Source: Phyllobacterium bourgognense (GTDB lineage: Bacteria > Pseudomonadota > Alphaproteobacteria > Rhizobiales > Rhizobiaceae). Taken from it: a stretch of 64,000 bases of DNA. Below the pieces are notes generated by a model that saw only the letters and a list, made by a program, of their open reading frames with translations, did no database searches and was not told the origin of the DNA. Both the position numbers and the translations under genes were made by a program. Shown piece after piece: positions 8,543 through 20,169 of the stretch (the stretch's first letter is position 1; each line of letters starts with the position of its first letter). Location of the stretch: contig NZ_QPJM01000009.1 in the NCBI RefSeq assembly GCF_003337575.1, positions 146,143 to 210,142 on the forward strand, given 5' to 3'.

Positions 8543-8734
8543 TGACCCTCACACCTCGGGTGTATTTGAGATTTTTTGCTATGACGCTCCGAAAATAGTG
8601 GTTTCGAGCACCGGAGCGCAGCGTACATTTTGGTACGTGAGCACCGGAGCACAGAAAAACGCCGTTTGCAGGTCGTCAAAGCGTGAATATCAATACACCT
8701 CATCCGGTTTGTGGATCATGAGGCGTGCCAAGTT
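8543..8734 (+). promoter_or_regulatory. Long metH 5' leader with repeated, foldable sequence
   Basis: A leader of about 190 bp without a gene. It holds two direct copies of GAGCACCGGAGC (8606-8617 and 8639-8650) flanking a short hairpin, GCGTAC-attttg-GTACGT (8621-8638). The layout suggests a structured RNA or a dispersed repeat unit. It does not match the SAM riboswitch consensuses I know. Confidence 0.5.
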
Positions 8735-11700
8735 ATGAATATTGCGGTTGATAATCTGTTCGGTCCCATGGGTTCTCCTCGGGACGGCTCCGAAGTTTTT
8801 ACAGCTTTGACCAAGGCGGCGAAGGAACGGATACTGATTCTCGACGGCGCCATGGGTACGCAGATTCAAGGCCTTGGCCTGAATGAGGATGACTTTCGTG
8901 GCGATCGCTTTGCGGATTGTTCCTGCCACCTGCAAGGCAACAATGATCTCCTGATCCTGACGCAGCCACAAGCCATCGAAGATATCCACTACGCCTATGC
9001 CATGGCGGGCGCCGATATCCTTGAGACCAACACATTTTCCTCCACTACGATCGCCCAGGCTGACTACAGCATGGAAGAGGTCGTGTACGAGCTTAACCGC
9101 GATGGTGCGCGGCTTGCCCGCCGTGCTGCGTTGAAAGCCGAGCAGAAAGATGGCCGCCGCCGCTTCGTCGCCGGAGCGCTCGGCCCGACAAACCGCACGG
9201 CATCGATTTCGCCTGACGTCAACAATCCCGGCTATCGCGCTGTCACTTTCGACGACCTGCGCACCGCCTATGGGACCCAAGTGCGTGGCCTCATCGATGG
9301 CGGCGCGGACATCATCCTTATCGAGACCATCTTCGACACACTCAACGCCAAGGCAGCAATCTTCGCCACGAACGAAGTATTCGAAGAGAAGGGCATCACT
9401 CTTCCGGTGATGATCTCCGGCACGATCACAGACCTTTCCGGCCGGACGCTTTCTGGTCAAACCCCGACGGCTTTCTGGCATTCGGTCCGCCACGCCAAGC
9501 CCTTCACCATCGGATTGAACTGCGCCCTCGGTGCCAACGCAATGCGGGCGCATCTCGCCGAGATTTCCAGCGTTGCCGATACATTCGTCTGCGCCTATCC
9601 CAATGCGGGCCTGCCCAACGAATTCGGCCAGTACGACGAGAGCCCGGAAGCGATGGCGGCGCAGCTCGAGGGTTTCGCCAGCGAAGGCCTGCTCAATATC
9701 GTTGGCGGCTGCTGCGGTTCAACTCCGGAGCATATCAAGGCGATTGCCGAGGCAGTCGGCAAATACAAGCCGCGCGAGATTCCCGAGACGGAAACGCATA
9801 TGCGCTTGTCGGGCCTCGAACCCTTCACGCTGACCAAGGATATTCCCTTCGTCAATGTCGGCGAGCGCACCAACATCACCGGCTCCGCCAAGTTCCGCAA
9901 ACTCATCACTTCGGGCGATTTCGCCACGGCGTTGGATGTGGCGCGCGATCAGGTGGCGAACGGCGCGCAGATCATCGACATCAACATGGACGAGGGCCTG
10001 ATCGACAGCGAAAAGGCCATGGTCGAATTCCTGAACCTGATCGCGGCAGAGCCGGATATCGCCCGGGTCCCGGTGATGATCGACAGTTCGAAGTGGGACG
10101 TCATCGAGGCGGGCCTGAAGTGCGTGCAAGGCAAGCCACTGGTCAACTCGATCTCGATGAAGGAAGGCGAACAGGCCTTTCTCGATCACGCCAAGAAGGT
10201 GCGCGCCTATGGTGCCGCCGTCGTCGTCATGGCCTTCGATACGGACGGACAGGCCGATACGCTGGAGCGGAAAGTTGCGATCTGTACGCGCGCCTATGAA
10301 CTCCTGACCAAGGAGGCAGGCTTCCCGCCCGAAGACATCATCTTCGATCCAAACGTCTTTGCTGTTGCAACCGGTATCGAGGAGCACAATGGCTATGGCG
10401 TCGCCTTTATCGAGGCGACGAAGCAGATCGTCGAAACACTGCCGCACGTGCACATCTCCGGCGGCATCTCAAATCTCTCCTTTTCGTTCCGCGGCAATGA
10501 ACCGGTGCGTGAGGCGATGCACGCAGTCTTCCTCTATCATGCCATCCAGGTTGGCATGGATATGGGCATCGTCAACGCGGGCCAGCTCGCGGTCTATGAA
10601 TCGATTGATCCGGAACTGCGTGAGGCCTGCGAAGACGTCGTGCTCAACCGCCGTGATGATGCGACAGAGCGACTGCTTGATCTTGCCGAGCGCTACAAGG
10701 GTTCCGCCGGCAAGGAAGCACGTGAACGCGATCTCGCCTGGCGTGAATGGAGTGTCGCCAAACGCATCGAGCATGCCCTGGTCAACGGCATTACCGAATT
10801 CATCGACGTAGATACCGAGGAAGCGCGCAAGGAGGCAGAGCGCCCGTTGCACGTCATCGAAGGGCCGTTGATGGCAGGTATGAACGTCGTCGGCGATCTG
10901 TTCGGCGCCGGCAAGATGTTCCTGCCACAGGTCGTGAAATCCGCCCGGGTCATGAAGCAGGCCGTGGCCCTGCTGTTGCCCTTCATGGAGGCGGAAAAGC
11001 TTGCCAATGGCGGCACAGGGGAGCGGACAAGCGCCGGCAAGGTGTTGATGGCAACCGTCAAGGGCGACGTCCACGATATCGGCAAGAACATCGTCGGCGT
11101 CGTGCTTGCTTGCAACAATTACGAGATCATCGATCTCGGTGTCATGGTTCCCGTGACCAAGATCCTGCAGACGGCCCGCGAACAGAACGTCGATATTATC
11201 GGCCTCTCGGGCCTGATAACGCCGTCGCTCGACGAAATGGTGCATGTAGCCTCGGAGATGGAGCGCGAGGGTTTCGACATTCCGCTGCTGATCGGTGGCG
11301 CAACGACCAGCCGCGTGCACACGGCGGTCAAGATCAACCCGCGCTACAATAAGGGGCAGACGATTTATGTCACCGATGCGAGCCGTGCGGTTGGTGTTGT
11401 ATCCAATCTTCTGTCCAAGGAAACCAAGCCGGGTTACGTCGAAGCCATCGAGGCCGAATACATCAAGGTCGCGGACGCGCATGCCCGTAACGAGGCCGAC
11501 AAGCAGCGCCTGCCATTGGCCAGGGCGCGCGCCAATGCGCACAAGATCGACTGGACCTCGTACAAACCGACCAAGCCAGGTTTCATCGGGACGCGCGTCT
11601 TCGAAAACTACGATCTTGCCGAGATCGCCCGCTATATCGACTGGACGCCGTTCTTCCAGACCTGGGAGTTGAAGGGTCGCTATCCTGCCATCCTCGAAGA

Positions 11701-12511
11701 CGAGAAGCAGGGCGAAGCCGCGCGTCAATTGTTCGACGATGCGCAGGCAATGCTGAAGAAGATCATCGCGGAAAAATGGTTCAATCCGAAAGCTGTCATC
11801 GGCCTGTGGCCAGCGGGCGCGGCGGACGACGACATTCGCGTCTTCGCTGATGAGGCGCGCAAGGAAGAGCTCGCGACCTTCTACACCCTGCGCCAGCAAC
11901 TGTCGAAACGCGATGGCAGGCCGAATGTGGCCCTTGGCGATTTCGTAGCGCCCATCGACAGCGGCGTTCAGGATTATATGGGAGCTTTCGTTGTCACCGC
12001 CGGTATCGAGGAAATCGCCATCGCCGAACGCTTCGAACGTGCCAACGACGATTATTCCTCCATCCTCGTCAAGGCGCTGGCGGACCGTTTTGCCGAAGCC
12101 TTTGCCGAGTTGATGCACGAGCGCGTGCGCAAGGAATTCTGGGGTTATGCACCTGACGAAGATCTTGCGCCGGAGGAACTCATCGGTGAACCCTATCGCG
12201 GTATCCGCCCGGCGCCAGGCTATCCGGCGCAGCCCGATCACACTGAAAAAGCGACGCTTTTCCGCATCCTTGACGCGGAAGCCAGGATCAACGTCAGCCT
12301 GACCGAAAGCTTCGCCATGTGGCCGGGCTCGTCGGTGTCGGGCATCTACATCGGCCATCCGGAAAGCTATTATTTCGGCGTCGCCAAGGTCGAGCGCGAC
12401 CAGGTGGAAGATTATTCGGAACGCAAGCAAATGCCGGTCGGTGAGGTCGAGCGCTGGCTTGGGCCGATCCTCAACTACGTGCCGGGGCCAAGGGTTCAGG
12501 CGGCCGAATGA
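8735..12511 (+). CDS. metH: Cobalamin-dependent methionine synthase MetH
   Basis: A 1258-residue four-module enzyme, the usual full length. It transfers methyl from methyltetrahydrofolate to homocysteine through cobalamin. The Hcy-binding module covers about residues 20-330, with zinc-ligand cysteines in [10 protein letters not shown] (near 261) and GGCCGST (near 325). The pterin module is about 365-620. The B12 cap and binding modules are about 660-890, with DVHDIGKN near 778 giving the lower-ligand His. The reactivation domain is C-terminal, with [12 protein letters not shown] and [12 protein letters not shown]. The ATG at 8735 matches the family N-terminus better than the in-frame GTG at 8711. 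Its last 16 bases overlap the convergent AraC gene. Confidence 0.95.
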   Translation: MNIAVDNLFGPMGSPRDGSEVFTALTKAAKERILILDGAMGTQIQGLGLNEDDFRGDRFADCSCHLQGNNDLLILTQPQAIEDIHYAYAMAGADILETNTFSSTTIAQADYSMEEVVYELNRDGARLARRAALKAEQKDGRRRFVAGALGPTNRTASISPDVNNPGYRAVTFDDLRTAYGTQVRGLIDGGADIILIETIFDTLNAKAAIFATNEVFEEKGITLPVMISGTITDLSGRTLSGQTPTAFWHSVRHAKPFTIGLNCALGANAMRAHLAEISSVADTFVCAYPNAGLPNEFGQYDESPEAMAAQLEGFASEGLLNIVGGCCGSTPEHIKAIAEAVGKYKPREIPETETHMRLSGLEPFTLTKDIPFVNVGERTNITGSAKFRKLITSGDFATALDVARDQVANGAQIIDINMDEGLIDSEKAMVEFLNLIAAEPDIARVPVMIDSSKWDVIEAGLKCVQGKPLVNSISMKEGEQAFLDHAKKVRAYGAAVVVMAFDTDGQADTLERKVAICTRAYELLTKEAGFPPEDIIFDPNVFAVATGIEEHNGYGVAFIEATKQIVETLPHVHISGGISNLSFSFRGNEPVREAMHAVFLYHAIQVGMDMGIVNAGQLAVYESIDPELREACEDVVLNRRDDATERLLDLAERYKGSAGKEARERDLAWREWSVAKRIEHALVNGITEFIDVDTEEARKEAERPLHVIEGPLMAGMNVVGDLFGAGKMFLPQVVKSARVMKQAVALLLPFMEAEKLANGGTGERTSAGKVLMATVKGDVHDIGKNIVGVVLACNNYEIIDLGVMVPVTKILQTAREQNVDIIGLSGLITPSLDEMVHVASEMEREGFDIPLLIGGATTSRVHTAVKINPRYNKGQTIYVTDASRAVGVVSNLLSKETKPGYVEAIEAEYIKVADAHARNEADKQRLPLARARANAHKIDWTSYKPTKPGFIGTRVFENYDLAEIARYIDWTPFFQTWELKGRYPAILEDEKQGEAARQLFDDAQAMLKKIIAEKWFNPKAVIGLWPAGAADDDIRVFADEARKEELATFYTLRQQLSKRDGRPNVALGDFVAPIDSGVQDYMGAFVVTAGIEEIAIAERFERANDDYSSILVKALADRFAEAFAELMHERVRKEFWGYAPDEDLAPEELIGEPYRGIRPAPGYPAQPDHTEKATLFRILDAEARINVSLTESFAMWPGSSVSGIYIGHPESYYFGVAKVERDQVEDYSERKQMPVGEVERWLGPILNYVPGPRVQAAE

Positions 12512-13323
12512 AGGTAATGCCTCGGCGGCGCGCCGAGCATGCGCTTGAACATGGTCGTGAAAGCCGGCACGCTGTTATAGCCGAGATCCAGTGCGACGCT
12601 GGTCACCGGCTCACCCTTGGTCAGGCGCGGCAGTGCTGACAAAAGGCAAGCCTGCTGGCGCCACGTTGAAAGGCTGAGGCCGGTTTCGCGGCGAAATGTC
12701 CGCGTGAACGTACGCCGGCTCATTCCAAGCCGATCCGCCCAGTCGTCGATATCTGTGTGGGGCGAGGGGTTCTCGAGGAATCCACGGCACAGTGCCGCCA
12801 GCCGCCGGTCTTCCGGGAATGGCAGGCCGAGTGGTCGTTCCGGAAGGTTGGGGATTTCATGCAGCAGCAACCCCATGACAAACGTCGTCCGTGGATCGGC
12901 GTGAACGTCGGCAGGCGCCGCAACCGCCTCGCGGATCAGGTTGTCCATCAAGGGCGTCAGTCCCACCACGTGCAAATGCCGTTTCAACCCCGCCACTGCG
13001 TCCGGCCGCACATAGATTGAATGCATCGAGACATCGCCCAGCATATCCACCGCATGCTCCGTTCCGGCAGGCAACCATAGGGCATGATGTGGCGGCACCA
13101 TCCAGCGGCCAAATTTGGTCGTGACCATGGTAACGCCGCTGATGGCATGCAGGAGCTGCGATTGGCTGTGATGATGGTCGGGAATGTGAAATCCCGATGG
13201 ATAGACCGTCGCCAACGCGAAAACGTCGCCTTCGGCTTGCTCAAGCCAGTTGAGCCGCACCTTATGCAGCTCCTCAAGCCGCAGGCCCGCAGCGTTCCGG
13301 GCAGCAAATGTTTGATAGCGCAT
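12496..13323 (-). CDS. AraC-family transcriptional regulator with cupin sensor domain
   Basis: A 275-residue regulator counted from MRYQTF (ATG at 13323); an in-frame extension of 13 residues exists but has no family character. The N-terminal cupin covers about residues 40-110, with [15 protein letters not shown] and [16 protein letters not shown]. Two C-terminal helix-turn-helix motifs follow, including [21 protein letters not shown] and [20 protein letters not shown]. It is divergent from the MFS transporter that starts 129 bp away, a common arrangement for control of the exporter. The inducing ligand is unknown. Confidence 0.9.
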   Translation of the reverse strand: MRYQTFAARNAAGLRLEELHKVRLNWLEQAEGDVFALATVYPSGFHIPDHHHSQSQLLHAISGVTMVTTKFGRWMVPPHHALWLPAGTEHAVDMLGDVSMHSIYVRPDAVAGLKRHLHVVGLTPLMDNLIREAVAAPADVHADPRTTFVMGLLLHEIPNLPERPLGLPFPEDRRLAALCRGFLENPSPHTDIDDWADRLGMSRRTFTRTFRRETGLSLSTWRQQACLLSALPRLTKGEPVTSVALDLGYNSVPAFTTMFKRMLGAPPRHYLHSAA

Positions 13324-13452
13324 TGTTTTTGGCCCACACTCGAAAGAACTGGACCAAACCACGAAAGCAGGATGCGCGCAACAGGTATATCAGATGCGCA
13401 GGAAGGGTGACCGCCTGGGCGGTGCACCCTCTTTCTTCGATGGACGCACACC

Positions 13453-14673
13453 ATGACCGATACAGCCTTGCCTGCTCAGCGGACTTCCGCCGAAACAACC
13501 GTTTTCGCCATCATTTTTGCCGTCAGCTTCTGCCATTTTCTCAATGACATGATGCAATCGCTGCTTGCAGCTATCTATCCGATGCTCAAGGAGAACTATG
13601 GCCTCAATTTCAAGCAGATCGGTTTCCTGACGCTGACATTCCAGGTCACAGCCTCGCTGCTGCAGCCGGTCGTCGGCACCTATACCGACAAGCGACCGAT
13701 GCCGTATTCGCTGCCTGTCGGCATGGCCTTTTCGCTGGTCGGGCTCGGCTTGCTTTCCATCGCCACGCATTATGTCATGTTGCTCGCCGGTGCCGCTTTC
13801 ATCGGTATCGGTTCGTCGATCTTCCACCCGGAATCCTCGCGTGTGGCCCGTCTCGCCTCGGGCGGGCGCCATGGTCTGGCGCAGTCGTTCTTTCAGGTCG
13901 GCGGCAATTTCGGCACGGCGCTCGGGCCCCTGCTGGCAGCGTTCATCGTTTTGCCGCGCGGCCAGCAAAGCATTGCCTGGTTCTCCGCTGCCGCTCTGAT
14001 CGGCATGATCATCCTTTATCAGGTCGGCAACTGGTACCAGCGCTATCGCATCGCCAATGCAAACAAGCCAGCCGCGAGCAGGGTCCTGAAGCTGCCGCGC
14101 AAAAAGGTCATTACATCGCTGCTGATCCTGACGCTGCTTGTCTTCACCAAGAACATCTACCTTGCCAGTATCTCCAGCTATTACACGTTCTACGTCATCC
14201 ACAAATTCGGCATTTCGGTGCAGCAATCGCAGATGATGCTGTTCCTGTTCCTCGGTGCCGCTGCTGTCGGGACTATTCTTGGCGGCCCGATCGGCGACAA
14301 GATCGGCACCAAGGCCGTCATCTGGTTCTCGATCCTTGGCGTCCTGCCATTCACGTTGATGATGCCCTACGCCAATCTGCTCTGGACAGGTGTGCTCACA
14401 GTCTTCATCGGCTTCATCCTCTCGTCCGCCTTTCCCGCGATTGTGGTTTTTGCCCAGGAGCTGGTACCCGGCCGGGTCGGCATGATAGCCGGTATCTTCT
14501 TCGGCTTCGCCTTTGGCATGGCCGGTATTGCCGCTGCGGTACTTGGCTTCGTCGCCGATGCCAAGGGCATCGACTATGTCTATATGATCTGTTCCTACCT
14601 GCCATTCCTCGGATTGTTGACGATCTTCCTGCCAAGCATGCGGGAAGTCCGGGGCGAACCGGCCACGGCCTGA
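13453..14673 (+). CDS. MFS transporter of the fosmidomycin-resistance (Fsr) type
   Basis: A 406-residue major-facilitator protein with twelve predicted spans. The N-terminus [19 protein letters not shown] and the loop [15 protein letters not shown] are typical of the Fsr subgroup, as is [16 protein letters not shown]. Fsr proteins export fosmidomycin in Escherichia coli, but most homologues are of unknown substrate. The AraC regulator on the opposite strand, 129 bp upstream, probably controls it. A strong terminator begins 6 bp after the stop. Confidence 0.88.
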   Translation: MTDTALPAQRTSAETTVFAIIFAVSFCHFLNDMMQSLLAAIYPMLKENYGLNFKQIGFLTLTFQVTASLLQPVVGTYTDKRPMPYSLPVGMAFSLVGLGLLSIATHYVMLLAGAAFIGIGSSIFHPESSRVARLASGGRHGLAQSFFQVGGNFGTALGPLLAAFIVLPRGQQSIAWFSAAALIGMIILYQVGNWYQRYRIANANKPAASRVLKLPRKKVITSLLILTLLVFTKNIYLASISSYYTFYVIHKFGISVQQSQMMLFLFLGAAAVGTILGGPIGDKIGTKAVIWFSILGVLPFTLMMPYANLLWTGVLTVFIGFILSSAFPAIVVFAQELVPGRVGMIAGIFFGFAFGMAGIAAAVLGFVADAKGIDYVYMICSYLPFLGLLTIFLPSMREVRGEPATA

Positions 14674-14678
14674 ACAAC

Positions 14679-14706
14679 AAAAGCCCGGCAATGCCCGGGC
14701 TTTTTT
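14679..14706 (+). terminator. Rho-independent terminator after the MFS gene
   Basis: Ten-base stem AAAAGCCCGG / CCGGGCTTTT with a 6-base loop, running directly into a T run. Confidence 0.9.
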
Positions 14707-14870
14707 GCCAGTTCTCCTTCGGCAACGCTGCTGACGTCAATTGTCAGGAATGCCGGTTTGTAAAACGATATCCAACCCCATATAAGGAACACCATTCTCA
14801 CGGGCGCGCCTGCGCCTCAGATTTGTTCCGCCAGATACGTCCAGACCGAAATTCCTTTCCAGGTAAATTC

Positions 14871-15797
14871 ATGTCCTCAGCTATCTCCGTCTCCAGCCTT
14901 TACAAAACCTACTCAACCGGTTTCGAAGCGCTGAAGAATATCAATCTCGACATTCGCCATGGCGAGATATTCGCGCTGCTCGGCCCAAACGGCGCGGGTA
15001 AAACCACGCTGATCTCGACAATTTGCGGCATCGTCAATCCGACATCGGGAACGATCCTCGCCGACGGCCACGATATCATCAAGGAATATCGCGCGGCCCG
15101 TAGCAAGATCGGTCTCGTACCGCAGGAACTGACGACAGATGCCTTCGAGACGGTGTGGAATACGGTCAGTTTCAGTCGCGGTCTCTTCGGCAAGCCGGCC
15201 AAACCGGCGCATATCGAAAAGATCCTGAAAGAACTCTCGTTGTGGGACAAGAAGGATTCAAAGCTCATGACCCTCTCCGGCGGCATGAAGCGCCGGGTGA
15301 TGATCGCGAAAGCTTTGTCGCACGAACCGGAGATCCTGTTTCTCGATGAACCTACGGCCGGCGTCGACGTCGAGCTCCGGCGCGACATGTGGAATGTCGT
15401 CCGGGCACTGCGCGAATCCGGCGTCACCATCATCCTGACCACGCATTATATTGAGGAAGCCCAGCAGATGGCCGATCGCATCGGCGTCATCAGCCATGGC
15501 GAAATCATTTTGGTCGAGGAGAAGGCTGAACTGATGCGCTCGCTCGGCAGGAAGCAATTGCGGCTGTTTCTACAGGAAAAACGTGACGAGGTACCGGAGG
15601 CGTTGGCCCAGTATGAGCTCGAACTATCGTCCGACGGCTGCGAGCTCATTTATCACTACGACACGCAGAAGGACCGCACCGGGATTACAGCCTTGCTGAA
15701 AGATCTCGACAAGGCTGGCGTGCGCTTCAAGGATATCCAGACGCGCGAAAGTTCATTGGAAGAAATCTTCGTGAATCTCGTGAGGGAACGCAAATGA
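14871..15797 (+). CDS. ABC exporter ATP-binding protein (YadG-like)
   Basis: A 308-residue ATPase of the ABC-2 exporter class. Walker A is [18 protein letters not shown] near residues 38-55, the Q-loop is [13 protein letters not shown], the signature is [15 protein letters not shown] near 138-152, and Walker B is [17 protein letters not shown]. The C-terminal extension of about 80 residues, ending [15 protein letters not shown], is the usual one for this class. The ATG at 14871 fits the family start ([14 protein letters not shown]); the longer in-frame ORF from 14691 runs back into the terminator. Its stop overlaps the permease ATG. Substrate unknown; E. coli YadGH is likewise uncharacterised. 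Confidence 0.92.
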   Translation: MSSAISVSSLYKTYSTGFEALKNINLDIRHGEIFALLGPNGAGKTTLISTICGIVNPTSGTILADGHDIIKEYRAARSKIGLVPQELTTDAFETVWNTVSFSRGLFGKPAKPAHIEKILKELSLWDKKDSKLMTLSGGMKRRVMIAKALSHEPEILFLDEPTAGVDVELRRDMWNVVRALRESGVTIILTTHYIEEAQQMADRIGVISHGEIILVEEKAELMRSLGRKQLRLFLQEKRDEVPEALAQYELELSSDGCELIYHYDTQKDRTGITALLKDLDKAGVRFKDIQTRESSLEEIFVNLVRERK

Positions 15798-16555
15798 ACC
15801 TCTATGCCATCAAGGCGATCTACCTGTTCGAGATGCACCGCACATGGCGCACGATCATGCAGAGCGTCATTTCGCCTGTCGTTTCGACGAGCCTCTATTT
15901 CGTCGTCTTTGGTTCGGCCATCGGCGGACGCATTCCTGAAATCAGCGGGGTCAGCTATGGCGCGTTCATCGTGCCCGGTCTGATCATGCTGTCGCTGTTG
16001 ACGCAGAGCATTTCCAACGCATCCTTCGGCATCTATTTTCCAAAGTTCGTCGGAACAATCTACGAGCTTTTGTCGGCACCCGTGTCCTATCTGGAGATCG
16101 TCATCGCCTATGTCGGGGCCGCAGCGACCAAATCCATCATTCTCGGGGTCATCATTCTGGCCACAGCCGCCCTGTTCGTACCGTTGCGGATTGAACATCC
16201 CTTCGTCATGCTGCTCTTCCTGGTGCTGACCGCAGTTACATTCAGCATGTTCGGCTTCATCATCGGCATCTGGGCCGACGGCTTCGAAAAGCTGCAGCTC
16301 GTCCCGCTGATGATCATCACGCCGCTAACTTTCCTCGGAGGCAGTTTTTACTCCATCGACATGCTGCCGCCTTTCTGGCAGAAAGTGACGCTGTTCAACC
16401 CGGTCGTGTACCTGATCAGCGGTTTCCGCTGGAGCTTCTTCGGCCTGTCGGACGTGCACATCGGCACCAGCCTCGCCATGACGGCGCTGTTCCTCATCGC
16501 CTGCATTCTGATCCTGCGCTGGATCTTCACGACGGGGTATAGATTGAAGAGTTAA
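15794..16555 (+). CDS. ABC-2 type exporter permease (YadH-like)
   Basis: A 253-residue inner-membrane protein with six predicted spans and the ABC-2 signature region [16 protein letters not shown] near residues 175-190. The hydrophobic block [19 protein letters not shown] follows. The ATG lies within the stop of the ATPase gene (ATGA), so the two form one exporter, which may dimerise. The 3' end overlaps the convergent vapC by 4 bp. Confidence 0.92.
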   Translation: MNLYAIKAIYLFEMHRTWRTIMQSVISPVVSTSLYFVVFGSAIGGRIPEISGVSYGAFIVPGLIMLSLLTQSISNASFGIYFPKFVGTIYELLSAPVSYLEIVIAYVGAAATKSIILGVIILATAALFVPLRIEHPFVMLLFLVLTAVTFSMFGFIIGIWADGFEKLQLVPLMIITPLTFLGGSFYSIDMLPPFWQKVTLFNPVVYLISGFRWSFFGLSDVHIGTSLAMTALFLIACILILRWIFTTGYRLKS

Positions 16556-16959
16556 GGGTCTTTCGACCAGTCTTCCACTTGGAGACCTTCGACATGGCGG
16601 AACGCTGCATCGTTTGACACCAAAATCGCATTTGCAGCGATTGCGTGAGCAGCAATCAACAAGTCCAGACCTATGATGGCCTTTCCGCGCTGCTCCAACT
16701 GCGCGCGCAATGGTCCATAGCGAGCAGCTACGGTGCTATCAAGCGGCAGGCTATTCACGCGCTTTAGAAACTCATGAATTCGACTGGCGAGCCTTGTAGC
16801 TGCAGGCCGCTTCGCAAGCCCGAAAAACAGCTCTGCCTCTGTGACAACAGAGATGCATATTGATGCCATTGGAACATCGACCATGCGCTTGACAGTGGCG
16901 GCATTACCCTTGATCGCTTGGCTGACAGCGTTGGTATCAAGCATGAAAAGTGGGCTCAC
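16552..16959 (-). CDS. vapC: VapC-type PIN-domain toxin
   Basis: A 135-residue PIN-domain ribonuclease. The acidic residues are present: [10 protein letters not shown] (first Asp), [13 protein letters not shown] (Glu), [12 protein letters not shown] (Asp) and [12 protein letters not shown] place the start at the GTG at 16959, which overlaps the vapB TGA as GTGA and has GAGGG nine bases upstream. Alternatives are a TTG three codons earlier or the ATG five codons later. VapC toxins cut tRNA or rRNA; the target here is unknown. Confidence 0.9.
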   Translation of the reverse strand: MSPLFMLDTNAVSQAIKGNAATVKRMVDVPMASICISVVTEAELFFGLAKRPAATRLASRIHEFLKRVNSLPLDSTVAARYGPLRAQLEQRGKAIIGLDLLIAAHAIAANAILVSNDAAFRHVEGLQVEDWSKDP

Positions 16960-17216
16960 TCCTCCCAACCCTCAAATGGATCGGCGTCACTGCCGGAAAG
17001 ATTGCGCTCTTCCCTGCTCAGGAAATCGGCAGGTACGTCTCCATCTCTAAGCGCTGCGAGAAATCCATCCCAGTTGTCAGGTTTGCTCGACAGGATGACA
17101 TCACCCGTTACCTCGTCCCGGCGAATAAATACCTCGCTGCTGTCGAACCGATAGGCTGCAGGAAGGCGCACTGCTTGACTGCGCCCATTCGTAAAAATCT
17201 TTGCCGTCTGGGTCAT
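16956..17216 (-). CDS. vapB: VapB-type antitoxin (AbrB/SpoVT fold)
   Basis: An 86-residue antitoxin. The N-terminal swapped-hairpin DNA-binding domain is evident in AKIFTNGRSQAVRLPAAYRF, followed by EVFIRRDEVTGDVIL. The C-terminal acidic tail, [10 protein letters not shown], is the likely toxin-binding part. The ATG at 17216 fits the family; the upstream 19 in-frame residues cross the AT-rich promoter. The gene precedes vapC with a four-base overlap. Confidence 0.9.
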   Translation of the reverse strand: MTQTAKIFTNGRSQAVRLPAAYRFDSSEVFIRRDEVTGDVILSSKPDNWDGFLAALRDGDVPADFLSREERNLSGSDADPFEGWEE

Positions 17217-17234
17217 GAATAGGGTCCTTCCCTT

Positions 17235-17254
17235 GATATATACCAAGATATATA
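17235..17254. promoter_or_regulatory. AT-rich repeated element upstream of vapBC
   Basis: Two copies of GATATATA, 12 bp apart start to start, lie 19-38 bp before the vapB start. They probably overlap the -10 region and may be the antitoxin operator. Confidence 0.4.
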
Positions 17255-17282
17255 TTCTGTCAGAAATAATCAACCCACAAGG

Positions 17283-17735
17283 TCATGCCTGGTTGTAATA
17301 CTTCTCCAACGCAGCCAATCCAGCTTTCAGCTCATTCTCGCCTCGCTTACCGAGATGGGAAAGCAACTCAGCCTCGAATATGTGTGCCACGTTGGCCAGC
17401 TCAGTATAGGCTTTGCGCCCTGCGGATGTGAGTTCCAGATTCTCGATGCGCCGGTCGATATCATCACGCTTGCGACTTAGCCATCGGCGCTTTTCCAGCG
17501 TGAACACTGCCCTCGAAACCTTCGTCTTGTGCATGGAGGAATGCGCACCGATCGCCGTGGCGGTCAAAATACCGAATTGGCCCAACGTCGCCAGGGTGCG
17601 CCATTCGGGCCGCGTCAACCCGTATCGATCGCGATAAATGCTGGCAAAGCGCTGGCTGACGGCCTCCGCCGCCTTGTTCAGCCGGTAGGGAAGGAAATCT
17701 TCCAATATCAGTGGCTGTGTCGTCTCGGCTGTCAT
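17283..17735 (-). CDS. MarR-family regulator, probable repressor of the hmg genes
   Basis: A 150-residue MarR protein with a winged-helix core around YGLTRPEWRTLATLGQ, HSSMHKTKVSRAVFTLEKR and WLSRKRDDIDRRIENLELT. The last is the wing with the DxR motif. It is divergent from hmgA with 83 bp between them, and that gap holds an inverted repeat that would suit a MarR dimer. A role as repressor of homogentisate catabolism is inferred from position. Confidence 0.88.
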   Translation of the reverse strand: MTAETTQPLILEDFLPYRLNKAAEAVSQRFASIYRDRYGLTRPEWRTLATLGQFGILTATAIGAHSSMHKTKVSRAVFTLEKRRWLSRKRDDIDRRIENLELTSAGRKAYTELANVAHIFEAELLSHLGKRGENELKAGLAALEKYYNQA

Positions 17736-17765
17736 CGGCGTAAAAGAATCCTGTTTTCATGTTGA

Positions 17766-17798
17766 TAGTTACAAAATAGATCGTCACAATTGCAACTA
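17766..17798. promoter_or_regulatory. Inverted repeat between the MarR gene and hmgA
   Basis: TAGTTACAA (17766-17774) and TTGCAACTA (17790-17798) are inverted with one mismatch and a 15-base spacer, inside the divergent promoter region. This is a candidate operator for the neighbouring MarR protein. Confidence 0.5.
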
Positions 17799-17818
17799 AA
17801 TTCAGAGGAGGTATCGTC

Positions 17819-19153
17819 ATGGCGGCTGTCAACTACATGCCTGGCTTCGGCAATGATTTCGAAACGGAGTCTCTGCCTGGCGCTCTTCCGCAGGGGCAGA
17901 ACTCACCGCAGCGTTGCGCCTATGGGCTCTATGCGGAGCAATTATCGGGTTCGCCCTTCACCGCACCGCGCGGGATCAACGAACGTTCCTGGCTCTATCG
18001 TATCAGGCCTTCGGTCAAGCACAGCGGCCGGTTCACGCCGGCAAAACGCGAACACTGGAAGACCGCGCCCAACCTTGATGATCATGAATTGCCAATCGGC
18101 CAATTGCGCTGGAATCCGACGCCGATGCCGCAGCAACCAACGAGTTTCATCGATGGCATCCGCACCATGACCACGGCCGGCGATGTCCATGGCCAGGCGG
18201 GGATGGCGGCGCATGTCTATGCATTCAACCGCGATATGGAAGACGACTACTTCTTCGATGCCGATGGCGAAATGCTTTTGGTGCCGGAAAAGGGAAGGCT
18301 CCGTATCTTCACCGAAATGGGTATCATCGAGATCGAACCTTCGGAGATCTGCGTCATCCCGCGCGGCATGATGTTCAAGGTTGCGGCCCTTAATGGCGCG
18401 GCGCGCGGCTATATCTGCGAGAACTACGGCGCGAAATTCTCATTGCCGGATCGCGGTCCGATCGGCGCCAATTGCCTGGCCAATCCGCGTGATTTCAAAA
18501 CACCTGTTGCGGCCTTCGAAGAAAAGGAAATTCCTTGCCGGCTGCATGTGAAATGGTGCGGCAAGTTCTATCAAACGACGCTCGATCATTCGCCTCTCGA
18601 CGTCGTTGCGTGGCACGGCAACTATGCGCCTTACAAATACGATCTGCGCACCTTCTCACCTGTCGGCGCTATCCTGTTCGATCACCCGGACCCGTCGATC
18701 TTCACCGTGCTGACCGCTCCCTCCGGCGAAGAGGGCACGGCCAACGTCGATTTCGTGATTTTCCCGCCGCGCTGGCTGGTGGCAGAACACAGTTTCCGCC
18801 CGCCCTGGTACCATCGCAACATCATGTCCGAATTCATGGGTCTGGTATATGGTCAGTACGACGCCAAGGAGGAGGGGTTCGTGCCGGGCGGCATGAGCCT
18901 GCACAATATGATGCTGGCACATGGTCCCGACGCGATGGGTTTCAACAAGGCCTCGACGGTGGAACTCAAGCCGCAACGCCTTGAGAACACTCTGGCGTTC
19001 ATGTTCGAGACGCGTTTCCCGCAACATCTGACCCGTTTTGCCGCAGAACTCGAATCGCTGCAGGACAATTACGCGGATTGCTGGAAAGACCTGAAGAAGC
19101 GGTTCAACGGAACGCCCGAGGGCGACTGGTCAGAGGAGAACAAAAACAAATGA
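17819..19153 (+). CDS. hmgA: Homogentisate 1,2-dioxygenase HmgA
   Basis: A 444-residue iron dioxygenase that opens the homogentisate ring to maleylacetoacetate in Tyr/Phe breakdown. The N-terminus [19 protein letters not shown] is the family signature. The iron ligands lie in the C-terminal domain: His in [18 protein letters not shown] with the Glu of SEFMG, and His in [16 protein letters not shown]. The ribosome site GAGGAGG stands seven bases before the ATG. It overlaps fahA by ATGA and forms an operon with fahA and maiA. Confidence 0.96.
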   Translation: MAAVNYMPGFGNDFETESLPGALPQGQNSPQRCAYGLYAEQLSGSPFTAPRGINERSWLYRIRPSVKHSGRFTPAKREHWKTAPNLDDHELPIGQLRWNPTPMPQQPTSFIDGIRTMTTAGDVHGQAGMAAHVYAFNRDMEDDYFFDADGEMLLVPEKGRLRIFTEMGIIEIEPSEICVIPRGMMFKVAALNGAARGYICENYGAKFSLPDRGPIGANCLANPRDFKTPVAAFEEKEIPCRLHVKWCGKFYQTTLDHSPLDVVAWHGNYAPYKYDLRTFSPVGAILFDHPDPSIFTVLTAPSGEEGTANVDFVIFPPRWLVAEHSFRPPWYHRNIMSEFMGLVYGQYDAKEEGFVPGGMSLHNMMLAHGPDAMGFNKASTVELKPQRLENTLAFMFETRFPQHLTRFAAELESLQDNYADCWKDLKKRFNGTPEGDWSEENKNK

Positions 19154-20169
19154 AGCTAGCCTCCCTGGACAACGGTACCCGCGACGGCAAGCTCGTTCTT
19201 GTCTCCAAGGATCTGACCCGCTTTACCGACGCTTCGTTTCTCGCGCCGACCCTGCAATCGGCGCTCGACGATTGGGCGCGTATAGCACCGCATCTGGAAG
19301 CGCTTGGCAAAAGTCTCGAGCTTGGTGCGGTCCCCACCGGCCGCTTCCACGAACATGAGGCAATGGCGCCATTGCCACGCGCCTATCAGTGGGCGGACGG
19401 CTCCGCCTATGTCAATCATGTCGAACTGGTTCGCAAGGCGCGCGGCGCCGAGATGCCACAGAGCTTCTGGACCGATCCTCTGATCTACCAGGGTGGTTCC
19501 GACGGTTTCCTCGGGCCACGCGAACCGATCCGCATGGCGGACGAGGCCTATGGGATCGACATGGAAGGGGAGGTCGCCGTTGTTGTCGATGACGTGCTAA
19601 TGGGTGCAAGTGTCGACGAGGCACGTGATACAATCCGTCTTGTCATGCTGGTCAATGATGTCAGTCTGCGTGGTCTGATCCCGGCGGAACTCGCGAAAGG
19701 TTTCGGCTTCTTCCAGTCCAAACCATCATCGGCGTTTTCGCCCGTTGCCGTGACCCCCGATGAACTCGGCGATGCCTGGGACGGAAGTAAGGTGCACCTG
19801 CCGTTACATGTCAACCTGAATGGGAGGCCGTTCGGCCGCGCCAATGCCGGTATCGACATGACCTTCGATTTCCCGACTCTGATCGCCCATGCCGCCAGGA
19901 CGCGGCCGCTTGGTGCGGGTACGATCGTCGGCTCCGGCACTGTCTCCAACAAGCTCGACGGCGGACCGGGCAAGCCCGTCGAGGAGGACGGTGTGGGCTA
20001 CTCCTGCATCGCAGAACTCCGCATGATCGAGACGATCAATGAAGGCGCTCCGCAGACGCCATTCCTGCGTTTCGGCGACCTAGTGCGGATCGAGATGAAG
20101 GACCCCTATGGTCATTCGATCTTCGGTGCCATCGAGCAGCAAGTTATCAATTACGGACGTGAAGCATGA
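19150..20169 (+). CDS. fahA: Fumarylacetoacetase (bacterial short form)
   Basis: A 339-residue FAH-family hydrolase. It splits fumarylacetoacetate to fumarate and acetoacetate, the last step of the pathway. The FAH fold core is seen in [17 protein letters not shown] (metal-binding Glu residues), [13 protein letters not shown] and [16 protein letters not shown]. It is shorter than the animal enzyme (about 420 residues) but normal for proteobacterial homologues. The start at 19150 overlaps the hmgA stop, and the end overlaps maiA. Confidence 0.93.
   Translation: MKLASLDNGTRDGKLVLVSKDLTRFTDASFLAPTLQSALDDWARIAPHLEALGKSLELGAVPTGRFHEHEAMAPLPRAYQWADGSAYVNHVELVRKARGAEMPQSFWTDPLIYQGGSDGFLGPREPIRMADEAYGIDMEGEVAVVVDDVLMGASVDEARDTIRLVMLVNDVSLRGLIPAELAKGFGFFQSKPSSAFSPVAVTPDELGDAWDGSKVHLPLHVNLNGRPFGRANAGIDMTFDFPTLIAHAARTRPLGAGTIVGSGTVSNKLDGGPGKPVEEDGVGYSCIAELRMIETINEGAPQTPFLRFGDLVRIEMKDPYGHSIFGAIEQQVINYGREA

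Noticed and set aside
8543..8734. SAM or cobalamin riboswitch before metH
   Set aside because: The B12 box and the SAM-I/SAM-II conserved cores that I know are not present.
10469..12430. Open frame of 653 codons antisense to metH
   Set aside because: It is a mirror of the high-GC codon pattern of metH, with no recognisable domains. metH is certain on the other strand.
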